Below, one piece after another: positions 22,721 through 35,222 of a DNA stretch of 64,000 nucleotides; the first letter of the stretch is position 1, and every line of letters starts with the position of its first letter. Made by a program: the position numbers and the translations under genes. The notes beneath the pieces are model-generated. The model saw only the letters and a program-made list of their open reading frames with translations, searched no databases and had not been told where the DNA came from. This DNA is from Nilaparvata lugens (lineage: Eukaryota; Arthropoda; Insecta; Hemiptera; Delphacidae), in NCBI RefSeq assembly GCF_014356525.2, contig NC_052507.1, positions 48,439,685 through 48,503,684 of the forward strand, read 5' to 3'.

Positions 22721-25700
22721 GATGCAAAGAACTTATAATAGCTCGTCTGGGCGCCTAGATGTCTTCTGGTTTTCTCGCGCTAAATTCGCGTTATATATGA
22801 TAATTAAATCTTGTGTAAGCATGATATGATCAAATAAATAGTTAGTGTTTCAGTGTGGATGGGCTTATGGTTAGGGACGTCGTTATAACTGCGCGTGGTC
22901 TGCTGTTCACAGAACTACTAGTTAAAAGAATGAAAAATTAGTACGCAAAAGTTTGAGACGTTTCATCTTGACTCAGAACAAGAAGTGCAAATGAGCAAGT
23001 GAGAACTTCCTACAGCTGACGAAGGGTAGAGCTCGATCAGACCATAAGTACCACTCTAACAAAACAGAATCAATATTTTGAGAAAATATAAAATGCAAGA
23101 TGAAAAGAAAGAATCGTCCAAAATAAGAAGAAAAATATAAAATTCTTGGTACAAAGCTCATGGAGTTCTACTGTATTCCAGATCACTTGTTGCTCTGATA
23201 TTAATACAGCTCAGATTATGGTTACTATTGAATTGTTAATTCCTTGTTTGCGAGTCTAGTTCATTGTGGTTTCACCTGTGGTGAAATATCAATAACTTAC
23301 AATACTACTGTTAGCTCCAACCAGAGATCCTCTAATTAGAAAACAACAGTACACTTGTACGGTTTTGTGTAAGCTTAGTATATGGTACTGGTGGGGCTCA
23401 CTTAAACTGTCAACCATCCTTACAAATTACATCAATGATGCCCATTCAAGCAAAGCTGACAGTTTTGAGCGAATTTACACTTGCAATCGACTAAGAACAA
23501 TATGCGATTCACAATTCAAATGCAGTCAATGTGGGTAAAAGAGCAAGTCTTGAACTGAATAACAATCGCGATACATCGAATGATGATCATCGATTGTGAT
23601 CAGGTGTGAAAACACAATCACTACTGGATATAGCTTGTTTGGTGATAAAACGGATACTAGAGCGTGGCTTTTGTGACCTGATTCTGTGAAATGCGATGTG
23701 GTGACATGGCTGGGCGATTGGGCATTTATCTTCAGTAATAATCAAACGCGGCATTGGATCCATTCAGTGGTCTTCAGAGAGTCCGTGAATTGATACAGCT
23801 TGTCATCAAAATGAATGCGTAGCTGTTGAAAAATCTGATTGTCATTCATTGTTGTTGATGTTTCTATCACTATTCGGAACACATACATGCTTATCTGATG
23901 GATTAACGTCAAGGAATGATAGAATTCCAACACAATCACAATAGTGAGGTAGTATGAATTAAGTGTTTGTTTTACAATCAATTGATCGATGAAGTATATA
24001 ATGTATCCTTCAATTTGTGAAACGATAATTCTGTTATTGGACTTCCATTTGGAGAGAAAGCCTTGATTGAGTTTTTTTCATTAACTAGGTATTCAATTTT
24101 TGGATGATAATAATCCTCCAATCAATCTAGAGTATCAGGTTGCTCTTGAACGAACAAGGTTATCAAGAACGAAATAAGGGAATGGGTATAGTTAGATGAG
24201 GATTATTATTGAAAATAGTTTGAATCACTCCATTTATCAGATCAATTATCATCGAATTCACCTAAGTAGAAGATGCATTGAATTATAATATCTATTGCTG
24301 GAGTAATATTTGCATTTTTGCTACTCGAATTTCACATGCGCTTACTTGTTCTGCGTTACTTGTTTGCCGTCCTCATAAAATCCACCAGATTAAACGGTAC
24401 TTGACAAACACATGAGCACACCATCTGTTTGGCATGTAATGTTTAATCCAATAGCATTTACGAAGACGACAAAAACTCGTATGTTTTAAAATCAATGTGT
24501 GAGTAAACTGACAAACGTGATACTTGAGTGGATCTGTCCTGGAAATTGGGCTCATAGGCTAATAGAGTAAACTAAGTAACTAACAAAATAATAACAGATT
24601 GATTTGAAGCTCCTTTCATTCATCTATCATTAAAAAAATGAAACCTACAATATTAATTATCATGAATAGAGACTTCGAAAAACGTCCCGATTACATCAGG
24701 CTGTTCAATAGCAGTAATTTGAGCACAATTTTTCAGTTGCGACCATTTCTAAAAAAGAGGGTAGCAGGGGAAAAAAAGAGGGATAGAGGTAGAGAAACAA
24801 AATAATGGCTGTCCTCGTAGGTAGCAAGCGAAAGCCATTAGAGTAAGAGCAGAATTAATCGCGAGTGGTACAAGAGGAGGAAGAAGAAGAGAAAGAAGAG
24901 GAATTGGAGAAGGAGGAGTGGTAATTTGAGGGCCTGCAAATGGATGTTTTGAGGTTTCACGTAAATGCGCCTGAGTGAAAGGCTGAGTCCGCGGCATGTT
25001 TAGCAGTGATGCAACGTGTGTTGCCTACACTCCAGCGTTCAGGGGCTGGCTGTTTCCTGCCTTCTATGCTATTCTGCTGCATTCAGGGCAACTCCACTAA
25101 CAGGTCAGAAGGCATTTACAAGGGTTGAAGCAGCAAACCACTCGTGTTTGTTTTCACTAACGTTCGCAATTCCCTCCGCTTTTCCTCAAGTACTGGAAAA
25201 AACTGTTAATAATGAGTGAATCACCTTGGTGACTCATTGATAAAGATGGTGTGTCGTTATTAAAATGCTCGAGCGTTTATAATCAGATAACGCCGGTGTG
25301 AAAATTGAGCATCACGCCATTTTGCAGCCTCACTCGCTCAATTAGAGCCGACCCTCGAAATAAATTACTAAATAGAATTGTAGAGAAGATGACACGCGAC
25401 CCACAATAGTTGAACATGAAACGTGCTGATTAATTACTGGTTAGCTGCTGTCTCGGACACTGTTGGAGAAAAAGTTTCCAACTAAAATTAGTTGCGTGCT
25501 GATGAACCAGACACAGTGAATACTCCCATCAGCAAAACACCCTTGCTCATCAGTTAATGGCCGTCATCAAATTACTGGACACCGTCTCAAATTGAGCCAA
25601 TTTCATCACACACATAGTGATTGATTTTCATCTAGACTAGCGCCAACTTCGGGTGCCCTGCACATGGGTCACGGAGATTTCAGGAAATTAATCATTGTCA

Positions 25701-26750
25701 GAAGTGATCTAGCCTCGTATTGGTTCATTGTATATTCTCCGCATTTCTGAAAGTAGACTGAGTGTGCTGGATGGGAGAATGATGTAATTTTATTCTCAGA
25801 TGAGTACATTTTTTAGCTTAGTTTTATTCTAATTTTAGAAATATTTCAAAATTATTCATTTATTTGATTCTAGAATTTAGTATGTATCGATGCAGCAATC
25901 TTTGGCTCAGTATAACTACCACTAGTTGGCCCTACTATCAACTGTAGTGCTAAGAAATTCGTTCTCGATATACCAAATTGACCATAAATCATACTGTACA
26001 TCTCTATTGAATTCATAGGAGTACAAATTCTCTAACGTTTCGTTCCAACAAACGATGAACAAACGTTGAGTGCTTAACAACTTCGATTTATGATATTTAA
26101 TCAATTTCTACGTATTCATATTCTATCATTTCTTTTATAAAATATATCCGAGAAGATCCGAGCTGAAATAGAATCATATGTGCTAAATAGCATGATAGTC
26201 CAAAAAGTTATCAAACATAATTTGAAATGATATGTCGATGTTCTGTGATTTGAGATTCTGGAATACTGAAGTTTGGAAAATATTGGTAATTATATGAATT
26301 TGTCCATTTGCTGAAAACTATCATCATAGTTCCGTTATCTGGAATGGTTACAAAAACATTCATTCCCGATTCTGTCGAAAGTAACATTATTAACATTGTA
26401 AACCTGTCTATTGTATGTAGGCCGAATCACACTAGACTTCATCATTGTAATTAACCTAAGACTACACTGTGACTAACAAGGCTTGTTATACTTACAACAC
26501 TAGCTTATACTTACTTATCACGTATTTGTTAGACTGCAAATACCTAAGAAGTATATTTTTCAGTGTTGTCCAATGTTCAATAATGGCTATATATGTGAAA
26601 CTATGTTGATTCTGCTGTGAATGTGGTTTTCTATTGAAAGTGATCAATTTATTCATCTGAAAATTTCAGTAATAAGTGGGAGTACGTTAGGAATCATTTC
26701 AATGTTTATGGAATCAATTGGAAATTACAATAATCAAAATATTCCTAACT
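22721..26750. other. no gene recognised
   Basis: AT-rich DNA with no frame resembling a protein. A purine-rich block lies at about 24750-24930. The only structured item I can support is the palindromic repeat at 23396-23487. Short frames (for example 23742-23981 and 25016-25219) lack recognisable motifs. Confidence 0.5.
23396..23487. repeat. ~100-bp imperfect palindrome family, copy 1
   Basis: Left half GCTCACTTAAACTGTCA mirrors right half GCTGACAGTTTTGAGCG. The interior ATCAATGATGCCCATTCAAG matches the other family members at 35555, 40991 and 61897. Confidence 0.5.
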
Positions 26751-27180
26751 AGAGGCTCATTAGGTTGGAGCTTCATCTATCTTATCTTCCCAAACTACTG
26801 AGCCTACAAACTTGAAATTTTGCACAATTGTTTATGGTAGCCTCAAAACATCCACTAAGAAAAGATTTTCATAAATTTTCCCTTCTGAGGGAGCTGCCCC
26901 CCCCCCCAAAAATTTTGTACTTTTTAACCGCTCATTGCACAGCAAAGTCATGAGGAGCTTTTTTGTTAAGCTACAAAAAAAAATTAGATCTATGCAGAAA
27001 AATTTCGACCAGGAGCAGACAGGGGTCCAGGAGAGGGCATTATTCGAAAACTTCCATGTAAAATCACACTACAGCTCAAACTAATTGACCTACAGACTTA
27101 AAACTCTGCACAAATTATATTCTTCAAACATGCTAGACGCGCACCAAGAACGGATTCTTAGATATTTTGCCTCTAAGGGT
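26751..27180. repeat. degenerate non-coding repeat sequence
   Basis: Contains two diverged versions of one module: ACTGAGCCTACAAACTTGAA then ATTTTGCACAA (about 26799-26829), and AATTGACCTACAGACTTAAA then ACTCTGCACAA (about 27082-27112). A C10 run lies at about 26899-26908. The same module type occurs in the Helitron fragment at 33530. Probably transposon debris; class unknown. Confidence 0.35.
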
Positions 27181-28351
27181 TTTAAAAGTTGAAAAAGGAT
27201 CCTATTTAGTAAGGTTATGAACATGGTAAGGTGGATGCCATATGGAACTGAGATAATTGACACATGATGTAACATATGTTGTAATCATTGGAAAGCTTAA
27301 AATAATTTTATCAATCAGCTGATCGAATTTAATTTTCCGTGGATCGAATGCGCTAGCTTGCCACGTGTTTGTTCCATTGTTGTATGCTTGGCCAGTTCGG
27401 TTTGCGCCTTCTATCAGCTGTATAAATGGAGTCTCATACATTCCGATTAGAACAGATCACAGAGATTTTCTTTGGTTAGGAGTTTGTTGATAATTCTTTT
27501 TTCAAATTAAAATTTTATTGCAAACAAAAATCACATTGAAAAATTTCCTAATAGACAACAAGAATACAAGAGCAAAATGTCAAACATAAACCTACATTTA
27601 TTTGTAGCACGGCCAGAAAAAGACAAACTTGAGTACTAGCCGTGAGTTTATTCAATATAACTCTTATCTTTGTGTTAATATTTTGAGAACAAAAAGTACG
27701 AGCTGATGAGGGATGTGAGTAATTTTTATACCTATTTGATCTAAAAGGTTATTCATATTGTAGTAGTCGCGGGGTCACTTCATTCAAAGTTTTTTATTCT
27801 GTAGCTAATAAATTTCATATGTATTGATTGTCCATAATGTGTCCAGTGTCCATAATGGAAGTGATTGTACTACTCAAAATTAATGTCTTACTGGTCCTTC
27901 ATGGAATTTATAGTATTTCTGGTGATTGAGCCTGTCTTTCTTTCAGCGTTGACTATTAATAATAAAGCTTCATTTACAACTTGCTTACCTACCTGGCAAA
28001 CTTCGTACCGCCAAAAATTCAATGTATCTTATGTCACACTTTACTTTATTTGATGAATCATGAAATTTATCTGACAATCAATATTTTCATTTACTTCTGA
28101 ATACGGACTTCCTATGTGGTTAGTCATGCAACATTCATTATTCCCAAAACATATTCTTCTCAATCAATTGGTAGTAATATCTAACAGTAAAGTGTTGAAT
28201 TGAAAAAAATAGATAGGATAAATCAGTGTTTCAAATATGAATTTAATGTTTTCATAGTTGTTGATTGTCAATAGATGGTCCAGGAAATATGCGATGTACA
28301 ATGAATCACACAGAATTATTACATATTTATTCTTCCCATCTTTCATTCTAG
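27181..28351. other. no gene recognised
   Basis: AT-rich sequence up to the 3' end of the minus-strand LINE. Short frames only, none with recognisable motifs. Confidence 0.5.
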
Positions 28352-28664
28352 GAATGAATGAATAAAAAAATAAAAAAGGTCTTTATTTGAAAAAGCTAAG
28401 AATAAAAAACAAAACATTCCATATGCATAATTAATTATTCAAGGAAATAAGAAAACAAACCAAGCCATTCAATTTTGGCATAACCGAGAAGGTTGTCTGC
28501 CAGGAGTCGGTTATCAATATATTTGTGAAACATTTTTAAATATTAAGAGAAAAATATACACTAAAAATACATACGTATATACTGTTAAAAAAATCAATAA
28601 TGCCAACAATTATAAAACAATAAACTCAATAATAAATAATCAAACCTAATATTAAAACAAAACT

Positions 28665-31010
28665 TCAATAATTAAACTCCAACACCATATTATTTCTTAT
28701 CTTCAGGGCATCCCTCAAAAAAGCAACAAACCTATTCCAATCACTACCATTTGGTCATTGCATGACCTCTAGTTCAGAGAGCCGATTCTTCCCGAATCAA
28801 AATCTACGGTCACCCCCCAGAATGGGACAGACTCCCACAAAATGTACCGTATCCTCACTCTCTCTTCTGTTACACAGAGAGCACATCCACTGCGTTTCTT
28901 CTCTCCCATAAACGTAATTCAATCGGAACAGTGATCCACGTGCTTTGAGTATCAGACTCGTTTTGGCTCTATCAAACTTGGCGTTAAGATAAGATCGTCC
29001 GCTGTTATCTTCATGATTCAAATCTTTATAAACAGTATGAAACTCTGCCGTATTCGCCCTTTGAATAACAATCTTAGTTTCTCTTTCACTCTATCATACA
29101 TACAATTCGCTTCTGACTTGCACTCACTGTTATTATCATTCAAGCATCTCACTAAGCTGCATCCGTATTCTTCATCACACTCCATCCACTTACTATAGGC
29201 TACCACCATACCTTACTTCTCACGATTCTTTCCGCCAGTTCTCTGGGTAATCTTCCACGAGGCAAACTTAAATTCTTGAATATAAATTCTATACGCATTT
29301 TAGCTGTATAGAGAAAAATCGGTTCAATATTCAATTCTAGATTCACTATATAATACGGTGTACTCTTCGGTAACATGAGCAGTTTCTCAGCAAAGAATCG
29401 AGGGAGAGATTCCAGCAAATCATTGTATTTATAACCCCATACTTGGGCACCGTATGTCGCTACAGCTCTCACAACGGCCCTATACACTTTCCATTTCACA
29501 CTTATTTCAACTTCATTTTGAACAATAAAACTCTTCCAAACTCTATTTATACCGAACTTTGCGACTGACACTCTTCCTCTCACATGCTCCGTGAAGGACA
29601 GCTGAGATGTTAACACAACATCTAGATACTTATATCTATTAACCACTTCTATAGGCTTGCCATCCAAATACCATTTTTCATGTTCAGCCAAACGTCCTCC
29701 TTTCCTGAGAACTACTATTTTATATTTCTGTGTATTTATTATCAATCCCCATTTTCTACAATATTTTCCCAAATCATCAACCATCCTCTGCAAGGACTTT
29801 GGGGAGGAAGCCATCAATACCAAATCATCAGCATACAACAATACTTTTATATTCAAATGATCTATCCAGATTCCTTCCCTCAGACAATCACACAGGTCAT
29901 TTATGAATGAGGAAAAGAGCAAAGGCGATAGTAAACATCCCTGTTTTAATCCGCTTTTGGTTTCAAAAAATTCGTCATTTCCTTCTCACACCAAATGCTC
30001 GCCTCCGTGGGTGTATACATGTTAGAAATAGTTTTGACAAATTGCTCCGAAAGTCCTACAGCGTACAGCTTATGAATTAGTGCTAATCTATCTATCTGAT
30101 CGTACGCGGCCTTCAAATCAACAAAAAAGCAATACGTCTTTCTCCTTTTCCCCTTCAATTTCAAATTTATAATGCTCAGTAGATTGAAAATATTGTCAGC
30201 GGTGGAGTATCCTTTCCGGAAGCCTGCTTGGTATTCGCGAAGTACTCTATTCTTATTCACCCACTATTCTAGCCTCTCCAACAACACTCCAGCAAACCAC
30301 TTCGCAAACGAATTAACAAATGAAATTCCTCTATAATTTTCTATCTCTGCTGAATTACCTTTTTTAAATATACGGAATATAATTTCTGAAACAACTTGGT
30401 ATGTCTGCGGTTTCCATTGTAAAATTAAACTTGGATAATACCACCTAAAAAATTTGTCAGGGGCCTTCTTATAAAATTCTATTGGTATGCCGTCTGTACC
30501 GGGTGCTTTTCCGTCTTTAGCTCTTCGCAAACCTGCTTTCAACTCATTCATATCCATTGGAGCATCCAGAATTTCACTTCTATTAACCGGACCCACGTGC
30601 ATACTAGTATTCGCTGTTACTTCCGGAGTAAATAAACGTTTAAAATAATCGATCCACTCTTCTGATCTTATTGAATTATTCATAACTCTCTTTGTTTTTC
30701 TAAACACATTTACTGCCTGCCAAAAATCTTTGGAATCTCTAACATTTTCTATCTTTTCACCTGCATATTTTTGGTACTCTCTCTTTTTATTTCTACATAG
30801 ATTCTTGTAATGAGTCTTCAATTCAGAGTATGCTACTCTAATGCACTCAGTATTACTACTTCTAAACAAATTCAATAGTTTAAAACAACGCTTACGCATC
30901 CTCTCACATTCCCAATCATACCATTTCTGTTTGAATTTCTCATTTCCATCATTTCTTCCACAATGACCATTCATATTTTCTACAATTATCTCATTTATTT
31001 TATCTGTCAC
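28665..31010 (-). pseudogene. LINE ORF2: RT and C-terminal domain
   Basis: In order: a Lys/Arg-rich linker; KAPGTDGIP at about 30480-30510 and IENYRGISF (RT fingers); YQAGFRKGYSTADN and FVDLKAAYDQIDR (palm with the first catalytic Asp); VLLYADDLVLMA near 29820-29855 (catalytic pair). A long thumb follows, then a CX2CX9HX4C knuckle (CSLC...H...C) near 28850-28885, ending at TGA about 28665. Breaks: an in-frame TAG at about 30261-30263, a one-base loss in a T run near 29970, further stops near 29200, 29018, 28795 and 28755. Role in the live element: target-primed reverse transcription. Confidence 0.88.
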
Positions 31011-31535
31011 ATCTTCCGTATTCCTCGTGTCAATGCTTGCCTCACTCAGTAAGAAGGGCTACTCTCGTTTTATACTGATCTTCAGCATTTTCAACCCATT
31101 TATACCTAGGTAGCGGCTGTATATAATCCTCATCGTCTTTTAACTCGTTAACCGTTACCTCCACCTCGATAGGAAAATGATCTGAGAAAATCTCTTGCTA
31201 CACTATAATATCATTGACTAAATAGAGTAGCTCTCTTGACACGCAATAGTAATCTATACTACTTTAAAACTAAACATTTCACCCTCCTCTAAGAATGTTT
31301 CATAAAGACAGAATACATCATAAGTCTTAATGAATTCAATAAAATGTATATCATTGACCTTACTTCTTAGACCTGCTACATTATAACCAAGTATCTTAAT
31401 GATTCTTCTACTCACATTGTGAGAAACACTATTTACACTATTATTCGACTCAGACAACGCGTCCCTATCCATTATTTGTGAGTTCGTTTTCACTCTCATT
31501 GTTTGTTGGTACGTCGCTGGTGCCCCTCTCATCAT
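31011..31535 (-). pseudogene. LINE ORF2: endonuclease with internal deletion
   Basis: Starts inside the end of ORF1 (about 70-base overlap). The first part has KILGYNVAGLRSK and FCLYETFLEE, the N-terminal core of APE endonucleases with the Asn and Glu regions. At about 31255 it jumps to SSIDYYCVSREL and then FSDHFPIEVE, the C-terminal core with the conserved SDH. The ~130 residues normally between these, including the catalytic Asp/Asn strand region, are absent, so the nuclease cannot be active. A TAG at 31198-31200 and a frameshift near 31050 follow. Confidence 0.8.
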
Positions 31536-32409
31536 CTCGTCTGTGAACCGCCGCGATCCTCTGGAAACTGTCCGTCAAGTCAACGTGGAACATTTCCCGC
31601 AATTTCCCAAGTCCATCCCGTTTCCCAGCTCTTAGTCCGCCGTCATCCGAATACGTGAATATTTGCCCCTCCACGATCAGCCGATCCACATTTAGACGAA
31701 TGTTTTTCTCACCGACTTTTCTCATCAATTCCCTTTCCAGGGCCAGCAGCACAGAACGTCGTTTACGAGTTTCAAAACTAAAGACCTTATGAATGACGAA
31801 TGAGGTATTTCTAAATTTTCTCGTATTGGCTAGTATACAGTCTATATCCTTATCAACAGGCAGGTGGGCAATAATCGGTGCCCCTTCTCTGCGTACGCCT
31901 AATCGGTGAGCTCTATTTATAATTATTTGTCTTTCGCACTTCAACACGTTAGTACAAAAGTTCTTCACAACTTCACCATAATCGTCTTCCCTAACATACT
32001 TCAACCCTTTAAAAATTAGGTTGTTTCTCCTTGACCGATCTTCTAAATTTACTAGTCTATTTCTGAGTAAAATGTTCTCTTCTTTTACAGCACTAATATC
32101 CTTCTTTAGCCTACTATTTTCAGCCCGAATTTCCCCTAAACACTTTTTTAGCTCATCTATATCAGTTTTTGTCTCCAAAACTTCCAATTTCTCATCAAGT
32201 AATTTACTTAATAACTGTTCAATGCTCTGAGCACTACCTTCACCTACTGGTTCCTTCGACGTATATTAACTTTAGATGCTTATCCCACCATTGAAGCAGC
32301 CGGTTTTTTTCTTTTCTTGTTTCTTATTCTCTTCTGGTGAACTTAGTGGACACTTATTTTCTCTTCTTTCACTTGCAGGTGAAAAATACCTATCCACAGT
32401 ATTGTTCAT
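31465..32409 (-). pseudogene. LINE ORF1 protein
   Basis: An N-terminal Ser/Glu/Lys-rich part begins at the ATG at 32409 (MNNTVDRYFSPASERR) and is separated by a frameshift or stop near 32272 from the main 240-codon frame (32187-31465). The main frame continues open upstream of its first Met. It contains a heptad-rich coiled coil (about residues 1-55), then DRSRRNNLIFKGL, an RRM-type nucleic-acid-binding start, then INRAHRLG and a basic C-terminal domain. This matches the L1-like ORF1 architecture (trimerising coiled coil, RRM, CTD), an RNA-binding chaperone of the retrotransposition particle. Confidence 0.8.
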
Positions 32410-33100
32410 TAGGAAATAAGCGAAATAACACAGTATCAAACGAACAAAATTCACAAGCTTAGACACTTTCCACTGATCTAGGTTGAACGAGATAACGGAG
32501 TTAGTAAACAATTCGACCGATCACCACGACACCTGATAGCCGACTCCCCCATTTTAGGATGAATATAAGCTAAGCTAAATTTAAAAAAATTGTAAATTAT
32601 TCTGCCATCAATGAATGCAATATAAACAACTCTCTTCCATAAGGTGAATAACCTTTTTCCAACATTTTCCAACAACAACAGGTTACTGTTTCCTGTTACA
32701 GGTTACCTGTTGTATTGAGCAACAGGTTCTCAATGATAGGGGAGTGATAATATTATTTGTATAGGTCTGAAAACTACCGTTTTAATACCAGTAGCCTACA
32801 CAATTTATCAAAGGGTGACGTGTTTATTACAGCTGGTAACTTTAGATGCTTAATCATATTATCTCAATATGATCTTGAATCATTATCATCTTTTCGTTCG
32901 TCGGAAGCCGCTAAGCCGACAATTCCAAAAACATAGGTCTGTAAATTGGATTGATAAATAATTATTATTAGCACCCCCCTATTAAAATTTCTGCTCAGAA
33001 ACCATCCCCAATATTCACACAACATATTCCCAAAGTTTCATGCCGTTATGGTATTTTTCAAGTCTATAGGGATCAAACACACAAACAGACATTCATCTTT
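32410..33100. other. LINE 5' leader and spacer
   Basis: Probably begins with the LINE 5' UTR (minus strand). No gene. A short direct-repeat cluster around CAGGTTACTG/CAGGTTACCTG lies at about 32678-32720. Confidence 0.4.
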
Positions 33101-33147
33101 ATATATATATTTTTTCTTTTCTTGTTTCTTATTTTCTTCTGGTGAAC

Positions 33148-33148
<1 letters not shown>

Positions 33149-33230
<82 letters not shown>
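33149..33230. repeat. (AT)n microsatellite
   Basis: About 82 bp of AT repeats with one TT interruption at 33184-33185. Preceded at 33108-33146 by a ~40-bp patch nearly identical to LINE ORF1 DNA at 32308-32347. Confidence 0.97.
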
Positions 33231-33231
<1 letters not shown>

Positions 33232-33499
33232 CAGAGGATAGAAGATTTTATTCGGCTCAAACAAAAGCCTCTCTGAATGGAGGTAGAATGATAAGGTTGA
33301 CAACTTTCAGTCCTGTTGTTTTAACATTTTTATTTTTAAATCACTTTCAAAAAGTTCATGTAGTACCTATTATTGTGTTTGAGACACTTCTGGCGCTATC
33401 ATAGTTTCACAACTATTCTGTTCCACACTCCTATCTCTTGCAGTCGTTGACCATATCCATAATAAAGTAAAGAGTTGGCTTATACACGTACGGGATAGG

Positions 33500-33693
33500 A
33501 AAATTTTTTTTTTGACGCATCATCACGTCTGAACTACTGGACCAATTAACTTGAAATTTTGCATATAGGTTGGATTCTTAATTAACCAAAGATGGTTCTA
33601 GGCTTATTTCCAATTCTTTAAAATTTCATTACGTCAAGTTTTCAGATTATCAAGTTTGAAAATAGATCCTTGCGAAGCACGGGTTCCTGCTAG
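33500..33693 (+). mobile_element. Helitron-like 3' fragment
   Basis: Ends with a small GC hairpin (CCTTGC-GAA-GCACGG, 33668-33682) followed 7 bases later by CTAG (33690-33693) and then T, the 3' signature of Helitrons (hairpin plus CTRR before a host T). The same terminal string, GCGAAGCACGGG then CCTGCTAGT, appears at 38880-38903. No Rep/helicase sequence; the 5' limit is approximate. Confidence 0.6.
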
Positions 33694-33890
33694 TCTATAC
33701 ATAAAATTCTTATCTCACTGACTCACTCACTCACTGATCACGATTTCTGGAATACTACTGGATGGATTGCAACAAAACTTGGAGTATAGCTTCCTTATAC
33801 GTCCTAGGTGCTCACTAAGAAATATTCTGGCGATATTTCAACTCTAAGGGTGGTTTTTAAGGGTTTAAAGTTCGTCTTTTAGCATGTATA
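33694..33890 (+). mobile_element. Helitron-like 5' end abutting the previous 3' end
   Basis: Starts TCTATAC directly at the 3' CTAG of the previous element; TC is the standard Helitron 5' dinucleotide. Followed by a short CACT-rich run (CTCACTGACTCACTCACT) and GATCACGATTTCTGG. Downstream limit unknown. Confidence 0.4.
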
Positions 33891-34177
33891 TTCTTCTTCT
33901 CCCAATCTCTTAATTATAAATGAAATGTCCATATTAAATGTTACTATAGAACTATAATCTAGAGAGAGTACCTGTTCGGAACAGTTGTTAACTGGCAACT
34001 AAATTAATTATTTTGTCAGGTTGGCATTAAGTTGAGATGACTTCATTAGGTTGGCACCAAGTTGAAGAACTAATTAAAATGAATTTATCGAGAACAAATT
34101 GATTGGGCACTGCTGCTTCAATCAGAGCATGATAATAATCAGAGCATGATGAACCTTAGAGTATGATAATTTCTATT

Positions 34178-35222
34178 TATCTATTTATTTATTTGAGTAT
34201 TACAATAGTGCGATAATATCCCTCTAACTGTAAGGTATTTGAGGGATATATAAAAATAATTCTTTACATACAATAAATACAATCAATAACAATAATTATA
34301 TTTCTTAATTACCTGATTATATTTCTTCATTTTTGTAACTGATTGTTCTCTTTTGTCCATTGCACCATAAATTAACTCAACTTAAACCGACTTAACTAAT
34401 CGAAATAAGACTTTACTTGGTAAGCGACAATTAACAAGATAATCACTCTGGGATATTACCTAATGTTACTCACTCTGAACATAAATATTTATTAAATCAT
34501 AATATATCTTCATTGGAAAACTAAGATTATTTTAAACTCAAAAAATATAATAGATAGTCAATAAAAAATTCATAAAATCGAATAAACACAAAAAACAAAA
34601 CACAACTCATTTCCTGAAACTAATCAAAATGATTTATCCTTATGAAGTGCACTTTGAGTTTTGTTTGAATCTCATTCCTACTCTGTAACATTGTCAGCTC
34701 TAATGGCAATGAATTTAACAGAAATGGTATTCTGAATTCTGGAGCTCTTTTACCATAGGCATTATTATATCTCTGGGTTCTATAATTCCTATGTCTCAAT
34801 GTATATTCTATTTCGTTCATTTCTCTATATTCGTTGTTATAGTAGTTTCGTGACAAATCTGTAAACCTGGCTAAAGCTTCCACCGACATAATTCCGAACA
34901 AGTGACGTTCAACACCATTAAAAAGTGTTTTTATTAATCTTTCTACGGCCCTATGCAGTGGCTGTTTTATATATTTGGGTGCTAAATAATGGATGGTGAT
35001 TCCGTAGAAGAGAGTGCTCTGCACCATTGAGTAGTAGATCATTCTTTTAGTAGTAATGGGAAAGTGATAGCTAATTCTTGAACATTTATAAAGAGCAGCT
35101 CTCATTATTTTCAAAAGTGATCTATTATGGGATCTGATTCTCATATCATCATCAAACATTATTCCTAAATGTTTTAAGCTGTCACAAAAATCAAGTTTTT
35201 GACAATCACATCCGTTCATGTG
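34178..35222 (-). pseudogene. 5'-truncated LINE, RT C-terminal region and 3' UTR
   Basis: A 199-codon minus-strand frame (35219-34620) begins at the post-palm segment LKHLGIMFDDDM, a LINE thumb motif. It continues through a helical region (MIYYSMVQSTLFYGITI, KQPLHRAVERLI) to the C-terminus with RAPEFRIPFLLNSLP. Downstream about 440 bases of 3' UTR end in an (AAAT)n-like tail, seen on the plus strand as TTTATCTATTTATTTATTT at 34175-34193. Frame intact over this part, so relatively young; catalytic YADD lost by truncation at about 35222. CR1/jockey-like by motif. Confidence 0.75.

Larger units (their letters stand above)
28352..32409 (-). mobile_element. near full-length LINE (APE-type non-LTR retrotransposon), inactive
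   Basis: On the minus strand: an ORF1 with coiled coil and RNA-binding region, an overlapping ORF2 starting with an apurinic-like endonuclease, then RT and a C-terminal zinc knuckle. The 3' UTR ends in an A-rich signal and an (ATTC)n tail (GAATGAATGAAT on the plus strand at 28352-28363). Multiple stops, frameshifts and an endonuclease deletion inactivate it. The 5' limit is uncertain; the first credible ORF1 ATG is at 32409. Clade not resolved: ORF1 is of the coiled-coil plus RRM type. Confidence 0.88.

Noticed and set aside
33048..33404. 118-codon frame crossing the AT microsatellite
   Set aside because: The centre is Ile-Tyr repeats from (AT)n; the flanks are debris of LINE ORF1 DNA.
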